64,000 nucleotides of DNA from assembly GCA_013299105.1 (NCBI GenBank), contig JAAFJY010000006.1, forward strand, positions 124,001 through 188,000, given 5' to 3'. This document shows positions 24,935 to 32,980 of this stretch, in pieces; positions within the stretch are counted from its first letter, which is position 1; each line of letters starts with the position of its first letter. The notes below the pieces were generated by a model, which was given only the letters and a program-made list of their open reading frames with translations, was not told the DNA's origin and did no database searches. The position numbers and the translations under genes were made by a program. The DNA is from Chitinophagales bacterium. Lineage in GTDB: Bacteria > Bacteroidota > Bacteroidia > Chitinophagales > Saprospiraceae.

Positions 24935-25105
24935 CTTAAGAGTGTGTTTAAATATTGGAGGTTTAGTCAGAAAACGAGTCAAATTTTGACTAATCGAGGC
25001 AGGAAAAGCGGAGTTATGCAGCGCATAATGAGCATTTGCCTAACGAAGAGTAGGCGAAATTGGGCCGTTTTATGGCAAACAAATAATTTTAAACACACTC
25101 TCAAG
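24935..25105. repeat. Palindromic MITE-like element, 171 bp
   Basis: CTTAAGAGTGTGTTTAAA at 24935-24952 and its inverted partner at 25088-25105 match at 17 of 18 positions. Inside are TTATGC-AGC-GCATAA and other short inverted blocks. It shares the core GCGGAGTTATGCAGCGCATA with the element at 59991 in opposite orientation. It has no open frame and fills most of the gap before the T9SS gene at 25235. It may be a miniature inverted-repeat element. Confidence 0.65.
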
Positions 25106-25234
25106 GACTAATTTCATCATCCAGCCGACAAAAACGCCTCAGCCCAATCAATCAGCCTCAATTTCTGCCTCCCCTCTGGCATCTTTCCCAAAGATTCCTT
25201 ACCTTGCCAGTGTATACCCGCAAACCAGCGTTTT

Positions 25235-26053
25235 ATGAAGAAAATTGTAAGCACAATCATTTTCGTGTTCCTGCTCAAAGCCCTTGTATTTGCACAAACC
25301 ACTGTTAGTTGCAAGGCTGACCCAAAATTGCCGGACACCGCAGCGGGCGTATTCCCTCTCCCTTTTTCGGCTACCAACCCCAAAGGGGGCATCAGCGATA
25401 CGGCGTGTTTAAATGCCTATTTCAATTACACCTTCACCATCGCTGTACCCAAAACCTTTAATGCGGGGATCATCGGTACCATTCCCATCACCAATATCCA
25501 GCTCAGTACCACTACAGCAGTTAAAAACATGCCTACTGGCCTGACTTATACCTGCAATCCGCCCAATTGTACATTTCCAGCGGGCACCAAGGGTTGTGTA
25601 ATCATCTATGGCACTCCCACCAACCCTGCAAACGTAGGGCGTACCGACTTGCAAATCACAGGCTTGGTCAATAGCATCCTGCCCATTGAAGTGACCTTCC
25701 CCAATGCCGAGTTGTTTGCGGCGGGCAATTATTACCTACACATCAAACCAGCTGGCTCTCCGGCTTGCAAAACCTCCTCTACCCGCGAGTTGGCGGCTAC
25801 CAAGCTTAAAATGATCAACTGGCCCAATCCATTTTCGGGCAGCACCGAGGTGCAAGTGGAGGCAGAGCTTCGAGGCCGTTTCGAATTCCGGGTCTATGAT
25901 TTCCTAGGCAAAATGATCCATCGCCGTGAGGTTCAACTGGCGCGGGGCATCAATCGCATCTCCTACGACGCAAATAACCTGGCTCCGGGGGTCTATGTGT
26001 ACACCATCACCGATGGGGTCAATAGCGCGTCCAGGAAGATGATTGTGGAATAG
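25235..26053 (+). CDS. T9SS type A sorting-domain protein, 272 aa
   Basis: An exported protein with a signal peptide (1-20, ending VFAQ), a central beta-rich region with paired Cys (TYTCNPPNCTFPAG) typical of small surface lipid- or ligand-binding folds, and a type A T9SS domain from about 195 (KLKMINWPNPFSGSTEVQVE to SASRKMIVE). It should cross the outer membrane by T9SS. A specific activity cannot be assigned. The repeat element at 24935-25105 lies 130 bp upstream of the ATG. Confidence 0.83.
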   Translation: MKKIVSTIIFVFLLKALVFAQTTVSCKADPKLPDTAAGVFPLPFSATNPKGGISDTACLNAYFNYTFTIAVPKTFNAGIIGTIPITNIQLSTTTAVKNMPTGLTYTCNPPNCTFPAGTKGCVIIYGTPTNPANVGRTDLQITGLVNSILPIEVTFPNAELFAAGNYYLHIKPAGSPACKTSSTRELAATKLKMINWPNPFSGSTEVQVEAELRGRFEFRVYDFLGKMIHRREVQLARGINRISYDANNLAPGVYVYTITDGVNSASRKMIVE

Positions 26054-26079
26054 CCTAAGTTTTCAGTATTCACAATAGA

Positions 26080-26502
26080 TCATCCCTGATCCAATTCAAG
26101 AATGTCTTTTTCTTCTGCTACCGCATGAATTTTTTGGATGAGGTCGCTCGTGATGTCTTCAACGAGTGCTTCCAAATGTTTAACATACAACAAATATTCC
26201 GGCCAAAATACCTCATCCATGAATTGTTGGTTGACTCTAACCATTACAGTGGTGTACTTTTGGCGATGGTAGCGATAAGGTTCGAGTTGATATTTACCAC
26301 AAAGCGCCAAGAGTAATTTTTTGTGCCAATGCCCCGAAGTTGTTAAGGTGTATTCGATAGCAGCTATTTGTTGTGGGGGTAGTTCCGCAATTCTCTGTTC
26401 AAGGCGTTTTTTAGACTCAATTGCGGCTTGCTGCTCTCCAGCAATATTGGTGCCATTGATTAAAGCTTCTAACTTTTTGATTTTATCGAGGATAGATTGC
26501 AT
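26080..26502 (-). CDS. Conserved hypothetical protein, 140 aa
   Basis: A soluble, mostly helical protein. The N-terminal helix MQSILDKIKKLEALI and KKRLEQRIAEL suggest a short coiled coil. The central block LALCGKYQLEPYRYHRQKYTTVMVRV with FWPEYLLYVKHLEAL is conserved in many bacteria, including Bacteroidota and planctomycetes, as a protein of unknown function. No signal or membrane segment. It sits between an exported T9SS protein and SMUG2, with no sign of an operon. I give no function. Confidence 0.6.
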   Translation of the reverse strand: MQSILDKIKKLEALINGTNIAGEQQAAIESKKRLEQRIAELPPQQIAAIEYTLTTSGHWHKKLLLALCGKYQLEPYRYHRQKYTTVMVRVNQQFMDEVFWPEYLLYVKHLEALVEDITSDLIQKIHAVAEEKDILELDQG

Positions 26503-26569
26503 GCTGATGGGTATTGAGCGATATAAAAAATACTAATTTTGGACAAAGAACCACAACAAGGGCAAATAT

Positions 26570-27241
26570 TTAGGACAAAACTGCTAAATATTTTTCTACA
26601 TACTCCGCCATCGTTTTCTTGCGGTATTGCATCACAAAGCGCGGGTGTGCCAGTGGCACAATTTCTCCAAAATAGCCTTCCGCTTGATTCAGCTTGTACA
26701 AAAAAGCATAATTTTTCCCTTCTCCCAAGCAAAAACAGCGTTCCCGTTCGATCATTCCTGTTTCCAGCAATTTTTCGAAATGCCATTTGATGACGGGCAA
26801 AACGGCTTTTTGTAAGGCTGGATCATCGTAGTAATTGTAATTGATGCCGCCTTTTACAAAGCCAAAAGGGCACACCGAATTGATGAAAAAACGCTGGTAA
26901 AAAGCATCCGCACCACCGAAGGCATCGATTACTGCATAGATAAAATGCGCCGATAATTCTGTTTTCTGGGCAAACGAATTTGCAATGCCCAGCTTGTGTT
27001 GCAAATGCCAAGGGTCCGTAAAAGCCACATTGGTGATGCCGCCGCCAAAACGACCTGGATTGATGCCCACGATTAAGCTGCGCCGGATTTCATCAGCATA
27101 ATATTTTCCCAAAAAAGCATGGAAGACTTTTTCACTTTCGGGCAGTTCAGCCAATGGCAACAACCACTCAATTCCGTCTGGAATGGCAGGAATTTGCTGA
27201 GGCAATTGGGCAAAATGAGCAGCAATTTGAGTCGAAAACAT
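26570..27241 (-). CDS. SMUG2-type uracil-DNA glycosylase family protein
   Basis: A 223-residue protein of the DUF4918/SMUG2 family. The glycosylase-fold signature SLIVGINPGRFGGGITNVAF carries the water-activating loop region, and the second conserved segment is PLAHPRFVMQYR with the catalytic-side His. In this family the enzyme removes deaminated bases such as uracil or xanthine from DNA in base-excision repair. The length matches the family. No partner repair genes are adjacent. Confidence 0.85.
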   Translation of the reverse strand: MFSTQIAAHFAQLPQQIPAIPDGIEWLLPLAELPESEKVFHAFLGKYYADEIRRSLIVGINPGRFGGGITNVAFTDPWHLQHKLGIANSFAQKTELSAHFIYAVIDAFGGADAFYQRFFINSVCPFGFVKGGINYNYYDDPALQKAVLPVIKWHFEKLLETGMIERERCFCLGEGKNYAFLYKLNQAEGYFGEIVPLAHPRFVMQYRKKTMAEYVEKYLAVLS

Positions 27242-27513
27242 GCTAAAGACTTGATTCGGAAGGGTAAAATGGCAAGATTTGGCAGTTTTTTTTCAAAAAA
27301 ACCGCAAAAAAACACCTTGTCCAGTAAACAAAAAAAACGCTTATACGTTTATGCTGAGTGACTGACGGAGCTGGCGTTCGTCTAAAAAATGTAAAATTTG
27401 CACTGAAAAGGTCCTTTATCAGGCCTTTCTAAAATATTTGGGCAGCTCACTTTGAGCCTTTCCCCAAATTTCAGTAACTTGCTAATGTTTTTTGTTTGTT
27501 TATAGTTTATGTG

Positions 27514-27542
27514 GGTGCTCCCTCCAAGGAGTACCTTTTTTT
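27514..27542 (+). terminator. Rho-independent terminator on + strand without a known gene
   Basis: GGTGCTCC-CTCCAA-GGAGTACC (8-bp stem with one G-U) followed by seven T. Nothing on the + strand upstream for about 270 bp is coding, so it may end a small RNA. Confidence 0.6.
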
Positions 27543-27591
27543 GTTTCTCTGTTTTCCTAACGCGGGTTCTTGGTTTGTGAAGTTTTTTCAA

Positions 27592-27690
27592 CATACGATA
27601 CACAATAGACGACATATGACTTGGAAGACTCGCTGGCAAGTTATGAGGTGGCTTAGGCATTCGTTTACACGGTTTTGGTATTTTGAATTT
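27592..27690. repeat. Dispersed ~100-bp repeat, copy B
   Basis: Aligns block by block with 5414-5520 (ACATACGATA, ACGACATATGA, TTGG, CTCGCTGG, GGCATTCGTTT, CGGTTTTGG, TTTTGAA). Non-coding. Confidence 0.55.
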
Positions 27691-27771
27691 ACAGCCCTTG
27701 GTATTTGAGCTAAAATAAGGAGGACATATTTGCTTTTGGGATTGCAGACACCAATCCCTCCAGCTTATTTT

Positions 27772-29445
27772 TTACGCTCCCTTATCTTCGCTTCCTAGCA
27801 ATTGACTCATCGCAACTTTGAACCAACTCGTTTTTGCCAAATCACTTTTAGCAATATTTTGGCGTTGAGGCAGTTGGGTGCAGTACGATTTCATGGGCAA
27901 CACTTTGTAATAAGTTTCAAAGTCATTGCTGTTTAGATATCCCGCTAAGATTGCGGCTTGTTCTTCATTTTTACTGCTGTTCTTGAATCTATTTTGCAAC
28001 GGTTTTTCATTGTATGCTGGTTCTCCAAAATAAGGATATTCGGTTCTTTTGAGGGCCAAAATAGGAATGATCTTATCCTTGGCTTGGTTCTTTGCTTCAG
28101 TCAGTTGAGTGACGTATTCATCTTTGTCAAATGGCTTGCCTTTTGAAGTGTTGTATTCCATCAAATTTTCAGGGTGGTACAAATAGTTTTCAATGCTGTA
28201 ATAATTCAAAACAGTCAAGTTGGGGTAATGCTTTTTTATCTCTGCAATGTCGGCATCACTGAGGAAGTCCCGGTCGACAATCCCTTTGTATTTGGTTGTT
28301 CTTACTTTGTGATAAACGTTATTACGGTTATTGTCAGATACAAAAACGGTGTTGGGAACCCCAACTGTTGCATAGTAGTCCCGGTCCTTGTTTTCAACGA
28401 AATAAATGCTCATTTGCTGAAACAAGGCAGGTAAAAATTCTTTTCCAACCGCTATTTCATAGATTTCGGGGTTGTCTTTGGGTTCTGGAGTCAGAGTTCT
28501 TGGCGAGTCAAAATCCAAATCATCAAAGTCGATGATGGAAGCATGATCGGCTTGTTTTGCATATTCAATGAACCCCAATGAGTGCGAAGCAGTCCACAAT
28601 TGGCAGTTCTCAGGGATCCAATTTTCAGTGATTTCCTTGATCAAGCTAAATTGGAGCTTGGTATTGAGGTGCAAATCAATTTCATCAAAAAAGTAAATGG
28701 TGTCCTGGTAAAGTGAGCTGCGACTTAGTAAGTTGAGCAAGAGGTTGAATACTTCCTTTTCCCCGGCGCTAAAATAATTGTAGTGGATTTCCGAATCACC
28801 TTTGCGAAAACTGATTTGGGCCACTTTTCCTTCTAATGGCGGAATAATCTCAATCAATTGAAGTTTGGTTCCGTTTCCACCGCCAAAAATATTATTCAGT
28901 GCATCATTGATGGGATCAATGTACTTCTTGCGAATCTGCTCGTTCGATTGTTGGGAGCGGAAAAAGTCCTTGAGAATCTCCTCAGTAATTTTTTCTACAT
29001 CGTTTTCAAAACGATTGTCCCTTTCAATGAAAAATTTGGGTCTATCGGAGTCTTTTTGAAAATCAACATTTGCGCCTTCTCCTAATGAGGTTCTGGTCAG
29101 GCGAGGAATTTGCCGAAAGCTGGTTCGTCCATAAAATGTGGTATCATTGAGTGCTGGTTTTTTAAAGAATGGAACTGTAACAGTAAATTCAGTATCACCA
29201 TCAAATTGAACACTCACTGCCAAATCTCCTGGTTTTTTGAGGTAATAGCTACGCCAAGATGAATCGTGACTTCTTACATCCATCTTAACTGCACCATCAA
29301 GAAACCCAAAAGCATCAAAAACCGAAGACTTACCAGAGCCATTTGAGCCAATCAACAGCACCAGTTTTTAACTTGACGGAATATTATCGATCAAAAGATT
29401 AGTGAATCTTTTGAAGTTAGTCAGTTGTATTTTTGATATTTTCAT
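27772..29445 (-). pseudogene. AAA-ATPase fused to DUF4435 (TOPRIM-like), PARIS/OLD-like, with in-frame stop
   Basis: Reading from the ATG at 29445 gives MKISKIQLTNFKRFTNLL, the usual start of AAA15/21-type ATPases. A TAA at 29368-29370 interrupts the frame three codons before a GTG. After it the frame continues into Walker A (LLIGSNGSGKSS), a signature-like YFSAGEKEVF, Walker B (TIYFFDEIDL) and a switch His (TASHSLGF). The C-terminal part resembles the DUF4435 TOPRIM-like nuclease: YFVENKDRDYY, GIVDRDFL and SIENYLYHPENL. Fused ATPase/DUF4435 proteins include single-chain forms of the PARIS anti-phage system. A shorter 529-residue protein could start at the GTG at 29361. The gene is either inactivated, recoded, or started internally. 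Confidence 0.7.
29368..29370 (-). other. In-frame TAA between start and Walker A of the AAA-DUF4435 gene
   Basis: The codon context on minus is CCG TCA AGT TAA AAA CTG GTG, with the frame open on both sides from the ATG at 29445 to 27772. Removing this codon would leave a normal family N-terminus. Confidence 0.8.
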
Positions 29446-29486
29446 TTTTCAATCCATCAAGTTGAAAATGCTTCAAGTTTCTTAGA

Positions 29487-29517
29487 TAAAGATACTCCCA
29501 ATGTGGCATATCTCCAA
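29487..29517 (-). promoter_or_regulatory. Promoter for the AAA-DUF4435 gene
   Basis: TTG (29515-29517 read on minus), 20 bp, then TATCTTTA (29487-29494) fits the -33/-7 pattern and lies 42 bp before the ATG at 29445, supporting that start. Confidence 0.4.
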
Positions 29518-29627
29518 ACACCCACTATACTTCTCCTTGGTAAGTTAACAGCAAAAGCCCCTTGAGCAAAGGTCATTATTGGGTTAGGGAGCTTGCACAT
29601 TAGAGATTGACACTCCCTCCCCATACA

Positions 29628-29663
29628 AAAATAGGCCACATCAACCCTGATGCAGCCTATTTT
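29628..29663 (-). terminator. Hairpin terminator of the cytochrome oxidase operon
   Basis: AAAATAGGC and GCCTATTTT form a perfect 9-bp outer stem, with CATCA/TGATG paired inside. It lies 21 bp after the last gene of the minus-strand respiratory locus and can work in both directions. Confidence 0.75.
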
Positions 29664-29684
29664 GTTGAGCCTTTACAAGAAGAC

Positions 29685-29963
29685 TTATTCCTCCATCAAT
29701 TCCTGGATGGCTTGCTCTTGCTCCTCCTCTTCGGGTTTGCGGCGATTGCGCCACCACACGTAGGCGAGCCCACCAATCAGCACATAAGGCGTGGCGAGCA
29801 TGTACAGGATGCCCGTATTGAGGCCCTTGCCCGCTGAACCACCACCTTTGAGGTTGCTCTCAACGGCCATGCGGCACATGGGGCATTGCGCTTGGGTATT
29901 TTCAGCGGCTAAGATGAAACCCAAGGCCAGTATCGTGATGAAAAACCATTTGCGTAGCTTCAT
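29685..29963 (-). CDS. Small CPMC membrane protein at the end of the cox operon
   Basis: A 92-residue protein with an N-terminal signal peptide or anchor (residues 1-26, ending TQAQ), the motif CPMCRM right after it, one clear transmembrane helix (ILYMLATPYVLIGGLAYVWW) and a strongly acidic tail. It is the last gene of the Sco/DUF420/cox set. The adjacent cysteines suggest metal or redox handling during cytochrome oxidase assembly (inference from position). The ATG at 29963 is used because it starts the signal peptide. Confidence 0.72.
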   Translation of the reverse strand: MKLRKWFFITILALGFILAAENTQAQCPMCRMAVESNLKGGGSAGKGLNTGILYMLATPYVLIGGLAYVWWRNRRKPEEEEQEQAIQELMEE

Positions 29964-30076
29964 GGTAGTAGTTTTTTTTACAAAAATACGTGAAAAAAGG
30001 GTAAGAATCAAGGGCAATTGTAGGATTGAGATGCTTAAAGTTTACAAAAGGACTGTTCTGCTGACGCCAAGCCCTC

Positions 30077-30109
30077 TCTTCAACATTTCGACCCTAAACC
30101 CTTCAACCA
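30077..30109 (-). repeat. GTTGAA-type 3'-end repeat, copy 7, overlapping a stop
   Basis: On minus the first unit supplies the TGA stop of the DUF420 gene (Tyr-Gly-stop from GGTTGA). GAAATGTTGAAGAGAGGGC ends the copy. Confidence 0.65.
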
Positions 30110-30675
30110 TAGTAGGGGGCCAGCATAAAATAACAAATTGGCCCAGTTATCGCCACATACAACCAAAACGGAAAAACCCAACGCGCCATATTGCGGTGGC
30201 GTTCGATTTGATTGGTGTAGGCTCGGATAAAAGTGAACAAAATGAACGGCAAAATCGCTGCCGCCAGGAAAATATGACTCAGCAGCAAAACCAAATAAAA
30301 AGGACGAATACCAGCCACCGCAGCACTTTCCATTTCATCGAGGATGCGGTCGTGGTTGCTGTCGCCAAACAAAGTTTCGGGAGTGGTAAAATGGTAGGCC
30401 ACATACGATAATAAAAACAAAATCGACAAGCCCATTGCTACGTAAATGGCACGGCGGTGTAGTTCTACCTTTTTTTGCTTGATAAAGTACAGCGCAAAAA
30501 CCAGGACCACCGCAGTCAGGGCATTCAAAGTAGCGTGAAAACCGGGTAAAAAGCCCAGGTCTATGCCGATGTCGATTTTGATCCTGCGCATCATGCCCAC
30601 CAACAAGAGTACAACCACCGTGATGATCCAGGCGGCCACATTGAGTTTCTTTTCTAGTTGGATGTTTGGTGTCAT
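30103..30675 (-). CDS. DUF420-family membrane protein (CtaM-like)
   Basis: A 190-residue protein with four or five transmembrane helices. The DUF420 signature is present: FLPGFHATLNALTAVVLVFALYFIKQKKVELHRRAIYVAM, with conserved His and Asn residues. In Firmicutes, CtaM is needed for activity of heme-A-type oxidases. In Bacteroidota the gene lies in the cox locus between sco and a small CPMC protein, as here. The ATG at 30675 is preferred to an upstream in-frame one inside the sco end. Its stop codon is made by the GTTGAA-type repeat. Confidence 0.85.
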   Translation of the reverse strand: MTPNIQLEKKLNVAAWIITVVVLLLVGMMRRIKIDIGIDLGFLPGFHATLNALTAVVLVFALYFIKQKKVELHRRAIYVAMGLSILFLLSYVAYHFTTPETLFGDSNHDRILDEMESAAVAGIRPFYLVLLLSHIFLAAAILPFILFTFIRAYTNQIERHRNMARWVFPFWLYVAITGPICYFMLAPYYG

Positions 30676-30685
30676 TCCTTTTTTA

Positions 30686-30708
30686 GTTGAGGAGTTGAGG
30701 AGTTGAAT
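30686..30708 (+). repeat. GTTGAGG-variant repeat, copy 8, opposite orientation
   Basis: Three GTTGAGG/GTTGAA units on the + strand in the 37-bp gap between the sco-like and DUF420 genes. It follows the stop of the sco-like gene but in reverse orientation compared with most copies. Confidence 0.5.
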
Positions 30709-30712
30709 ACCA

Positions 30713-31321
30713 TTACTTTTCGCGTTCGCGAACAATTTTTGGATCAGGGTCTTTTGCAAAGTGCATCAATACCAGTACGTGCTCGGTGAGGCGGCGGCGC
30801 TGGTTGCCATCGCGGTAGTCGTAGTACTTGCGAATAAGCCCGCTGGTATCTGCCAGGGCTACCGTGTGTTGGAGATCAGCGGGGAAACGATAGGCTGGAG
30901 CCAGGGATTCCGTCCCAGCGGTGACCAACACTTGCTCAGGGTCCTGTACCCCTATTTTGCGCAAGAAACGGCCTACTTTGGCAGTGTCAGATTCCAGGCT
31001 GTGCAGTACGAATTTCACATCGTATCGCTCATCGAACTGTTCATGCCATTCTTTTAGGTATTTGCCAAATTCATGGCCATTTTCCAATTCTTTGCTGTTC
31101 AAAAACTTGATGATGGCCACTTGATTGACCAGTATTTCGCTGGAAAGTGTATCTGGCTTCATCAGTGCGGGCAAAGTCCATTGGGGCAGTTTGCCGTAGT
31201 CCCCCAGCTCTTTTCGCATGTCAACCTGGTAGGCTTCACCCTTTTTGAGGTAAATCCAACTGCCCGCTGGCAAAGCGATGGTGAGAAGGAAAAGGACAGA
31301 TATTTGCAGGAATTTTCTCAT
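30713..31321 (-). CDS. Sco1/SenC-like thioredoxin-fold protein lacking cysteines
   Basis: A 202-residue membrane-anchored protein (one N-terminal helix at 5-25). The spacing and strands follow Sco proteins, which deliver copper to the CuA site of cytochrome oxidase: a KLPQWTLP opening, a thioredoxin-like VNQVAIIKFLNS strand, and VALADTSGLIRKYYDYRD at the C-terminal end. Canonical Sco has a CxxxC motif and a distal His. Here no cysteine occurs in the whole chain. It therefore cannot bind copper in the usual way. It may be a scaffold or a diverged paralogue. Another Sco with cysteines may exist elsewhere. Confidence 0.68.
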   Translation of the reverse strand: MRKFLQISVLFLLTIALPAGSWIYLKKGEAYQVDMRKELGDYGKLPQWTLPALMKPDTLSSEILVNQVAIIKFLNSKELENGHEFGKYLKEWHEQFDERYDVKFVLHSLESDTAKVGRFLRKIGVQDPEQVLVTAGTESLAPAYRFPADLQHTVALADTSGLIRKYYDYRDGNQRRRLTEHVLVLMHFAKDPDPKIVREREK

Positions 31322-31388
31322 GCTAATATGTAGTTGTTACAGACCAGGTCGCAGCTATTTGTTCACTGCACATTGTCATTCCTGGATC

Positions 31389-31441
31389 AAAAAAACATGT
31401 TTTTTTAAACGCAGAAAGGCGGACCAAACAGCCCGCCTTTC
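31389..31441 (-). terminator. Hairpins between subunit IV and the Sco-like gene
   Basis: GAAAGGCGG (31414-31422) pairs with CCGCCTTTC (31433-31441) in a 9-bp G+C-rich stem. It is followed on minus by an A7-CATG-T7 palindrome at 31389-31406. It could lower transcription of the three assembly genes relative to the oxidase subunits. Confidence 0.55.
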
Positions 31442-31455
31442 GATTTGTCATAAGC

Positions 31456-31869
31456 TTATCCCCAAGGTCTAAGCGTATCTTCTTTTTGAAGGATGCTGCT
31501 CGTCTTCAGCGGCGCTTCATTCTTTTCTTTGATTTGCTCGCGGCGATTTTTCCAGGCAGTCCCCTCGTGGAAGAAGGCAATGATGGCCCAGATCAACAGC
31601 AAAGTTGGGAGCAATACACTCATCGCAAGGGTGCGCACTTCGTATTTCATGTGCATGAAATCGAAGATGATGAAGTAGGCCTTGTACAAAGACAACGCAG
31701 TGATAAGCAATCCACAGATGGCCAATATCCAGAAATTACCATGCGCTCCTTTCCAAATGTGGCCTTTACCAAACAGTGATATCACGACCTCGACCAAGGT
31801 AACTAAAGCCAACAAAACCAAGCCATAGCGTACCCGTTGTTTGCTTTCTTCGTAAGTTAAATGACTCAT
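31456..31869 (-). CDS. Cytochrome c oxidase subunit IV-type protein
   Basis: A 137-residue membrane protein with three hydrophobic helices at about 15-33, 45-67 and 80-100. The helix-loop with YFMHMK-type residues (AYFIIFDFMHMKYE) and the C-terminal helix match the CtaF/CoxD subunit IV family of prokaryotic heme-copper oxidases, which pack against subunits I and III. It follows subunit III by 39 bp. The soluble tail of about 35 residues is charged. The exact role is structural or in assembly. Confidence 0.82.
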   Translation of the reverse strand: MSHLTYEESKQRVRYGLVLLALVTLVEVVISLFGKGHIWKGAHGNFWILAICGLLITALSLYKAYFIIFDFMHMKYEVRTLAMSVLLPTLLLIWAIIAFFHEGTAWKNRREQIKEKNEAPLKTSSILQKEDTLRPWG

Positions 31870-31908
31870 TGTATTGAGAATTTGAACAGTCAGAGAATGA
31901 CCACCAGC

Positions 31909-32865
31909 TTAGAGCAGGTAGAATACCAAGAATACGAATACCCACACCAAGTCCACGAAGTGCCAATAGAGGCCAATTTTCTCTACCATTTCGTAGCCAT
32001 TTTTGCGAGATACATATACCCCACTCAGTACGTTGAGTGCAATGATGCACAAGAATACTACCCCGGAGAAAACGTGGAAACCGTGGAAACCCGTGATGAA
32101 GAAGAACAAAGCCCCGAATGCTTTGGGTCCGAACTCTTGCACGCGAGTTTGGCCTTTGTAAGGGCCGTCGGTGTATACATACTTGTGGTGGATGAAGCCT
32201 TGGTCGTCGAGTACATACCCTGGCTGGTCTCCCTTTTTGTAATCGTGGTGCTCGCCATGACCTTCGCTGTGCCCAGCTGCATGCCCTGGGCTGTGCATGT
32301 GGATCAGGTAGCTCTCGCCTTCACGAAAAGACTCACCTTTTTCGCCTTCGTGATTCAACACGTACCCATCAGCGGTGTAAGTGCCGAATACGTTGCGGGT
32401 GAGCGACATGTGCTCGGTTTTGATCAGGTTGGTCCACTCCCAAGCCTGGCAGCCCAAGAAGCCCAAGCCGCCAATGATGGTCAAAAGCATCCAAATGAAT
32501 ACGCCACGCTTGTTTTCGCGGTGGCCTTCCTGTACCGCTCGCACCATCGTTACCGAGCTGATGATCAACAAAAAGGACATGAAGGTAACGAAGATCAACG
32601 GTGCCTTGCCAAAGGTAGCGGAGAGGCCAAAAGGGTCGGTGGCAAAAACGAAATCAGGGACTGGCCAAGTAGGGCTGCTGAAACGCAAAGCGCCATAAGT
32701 GATCAAGAAACCCGCAAATGTAAAAGCATCTGAGAGCAGGAAGTACCACATCATCAATTTGCCATAACTGGCCTTGAATGGTTCGGCTCCTCCTTCCCAA
32801 AGGTGTTGCTCATCATGGTCGTGTTCATGCACATCGTGCTTCATTGCAGTATCGCTGGTAGCCAT
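31909..32865 (-). CDS. ctaE: Cytochrome c oxidase subunit III, second copy, with His-rich insertion
   Basis: A 318-residue heme-copper oxidase subunit III. N-terminal residues include HDVHEHDHDEQH. Helices then follow the CtaE pattern (SYGKLMMWYFLLSDAFTFAGF early, and HGFHVFSGVVFL plus KIGLYWHFVDLVWVFVFLVFYLL at the end). Between helices, at about 165-240, sits a long soluble insertion with many histidines (HMHSPGHAAGHSEGHGEHHD). Typical subunit III proteins of Bacteroidota lack so long a loop. Subunit III supports proton uptake and lifetime of the active site. The insertion may face the periplasm and bind metal (inference). Confidence 0.85.
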   Translation of the reverse strand: MATSDTAMKHDVHEHDHDEQHLWEGGAEPFKASYGKLMMWYFLLSDAFTFAGFLITYGALRFSSPTWPVPDFVFATDPFGLSATFGKAPLIFVTFMSFLLIISSVTMVRAVQEGHRENKRGVFIWMLLTIIGGLGFLGCQAWEWTNLIKTEHMSLTRNVFGTYTADGYVLNHEGEKGESFREGESYLIHMHSPGHAAGHSEGHGEHHDYKKGDQPGYVLDDQGFIHHKYVYTDGPYKGQTRVQEFGPKAFGALFFFITGFHGFHVFSGVVFLCIIALNVLSGVYVSRKNGYEMVEKIGLYWHFVDLVWVFVFLVFYLL

Positions 32866-32980
32866 TTGAATAGCTTAATTTGGTGTTTAAGAATGCTACA
32901 GGTGGGTTCTTGACCTCACTACGCTGTTGAGTATTCGAGCTGAAATTAGATGAACCAACTTGCTTTGAGGTCTCGCAAAA

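Larger units (their letters stand above)
27242..27771. other. 530-bp intergenic region with a terminator and a dispersed repeat
   Basis: No credible gene. It holds a hairpin-plus-T7 terminator on + (27514-27542) with no recognised gene before it, and a copy of the dispersed repeat of 5414-5520 at 27592-27690. The open frames here look random. Confidence 0.55.

Noticed and set aside
27382-27660. 92-codon open frame on minus in the gap before the AAA-DUF4435 gene
   Set aside because: Low-complexity, Lys- and Pro-rich, overlaps the dispersed repeat and the + strand terminator. No relatives recognised.
29457-29639. 60-codon open frame on minus upstream of the AAA-DUF4435 ATG
   Set aside because: It ends 12 bp before the ATG, is Cys- and Pro-rich, and covers the promoter-like box. 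Not convincing as a gene.
31861-32733. 290-codon open frame antisense to subunit III
   Set aside because: Mirror of the strong ctaE frame. Not domain-like.
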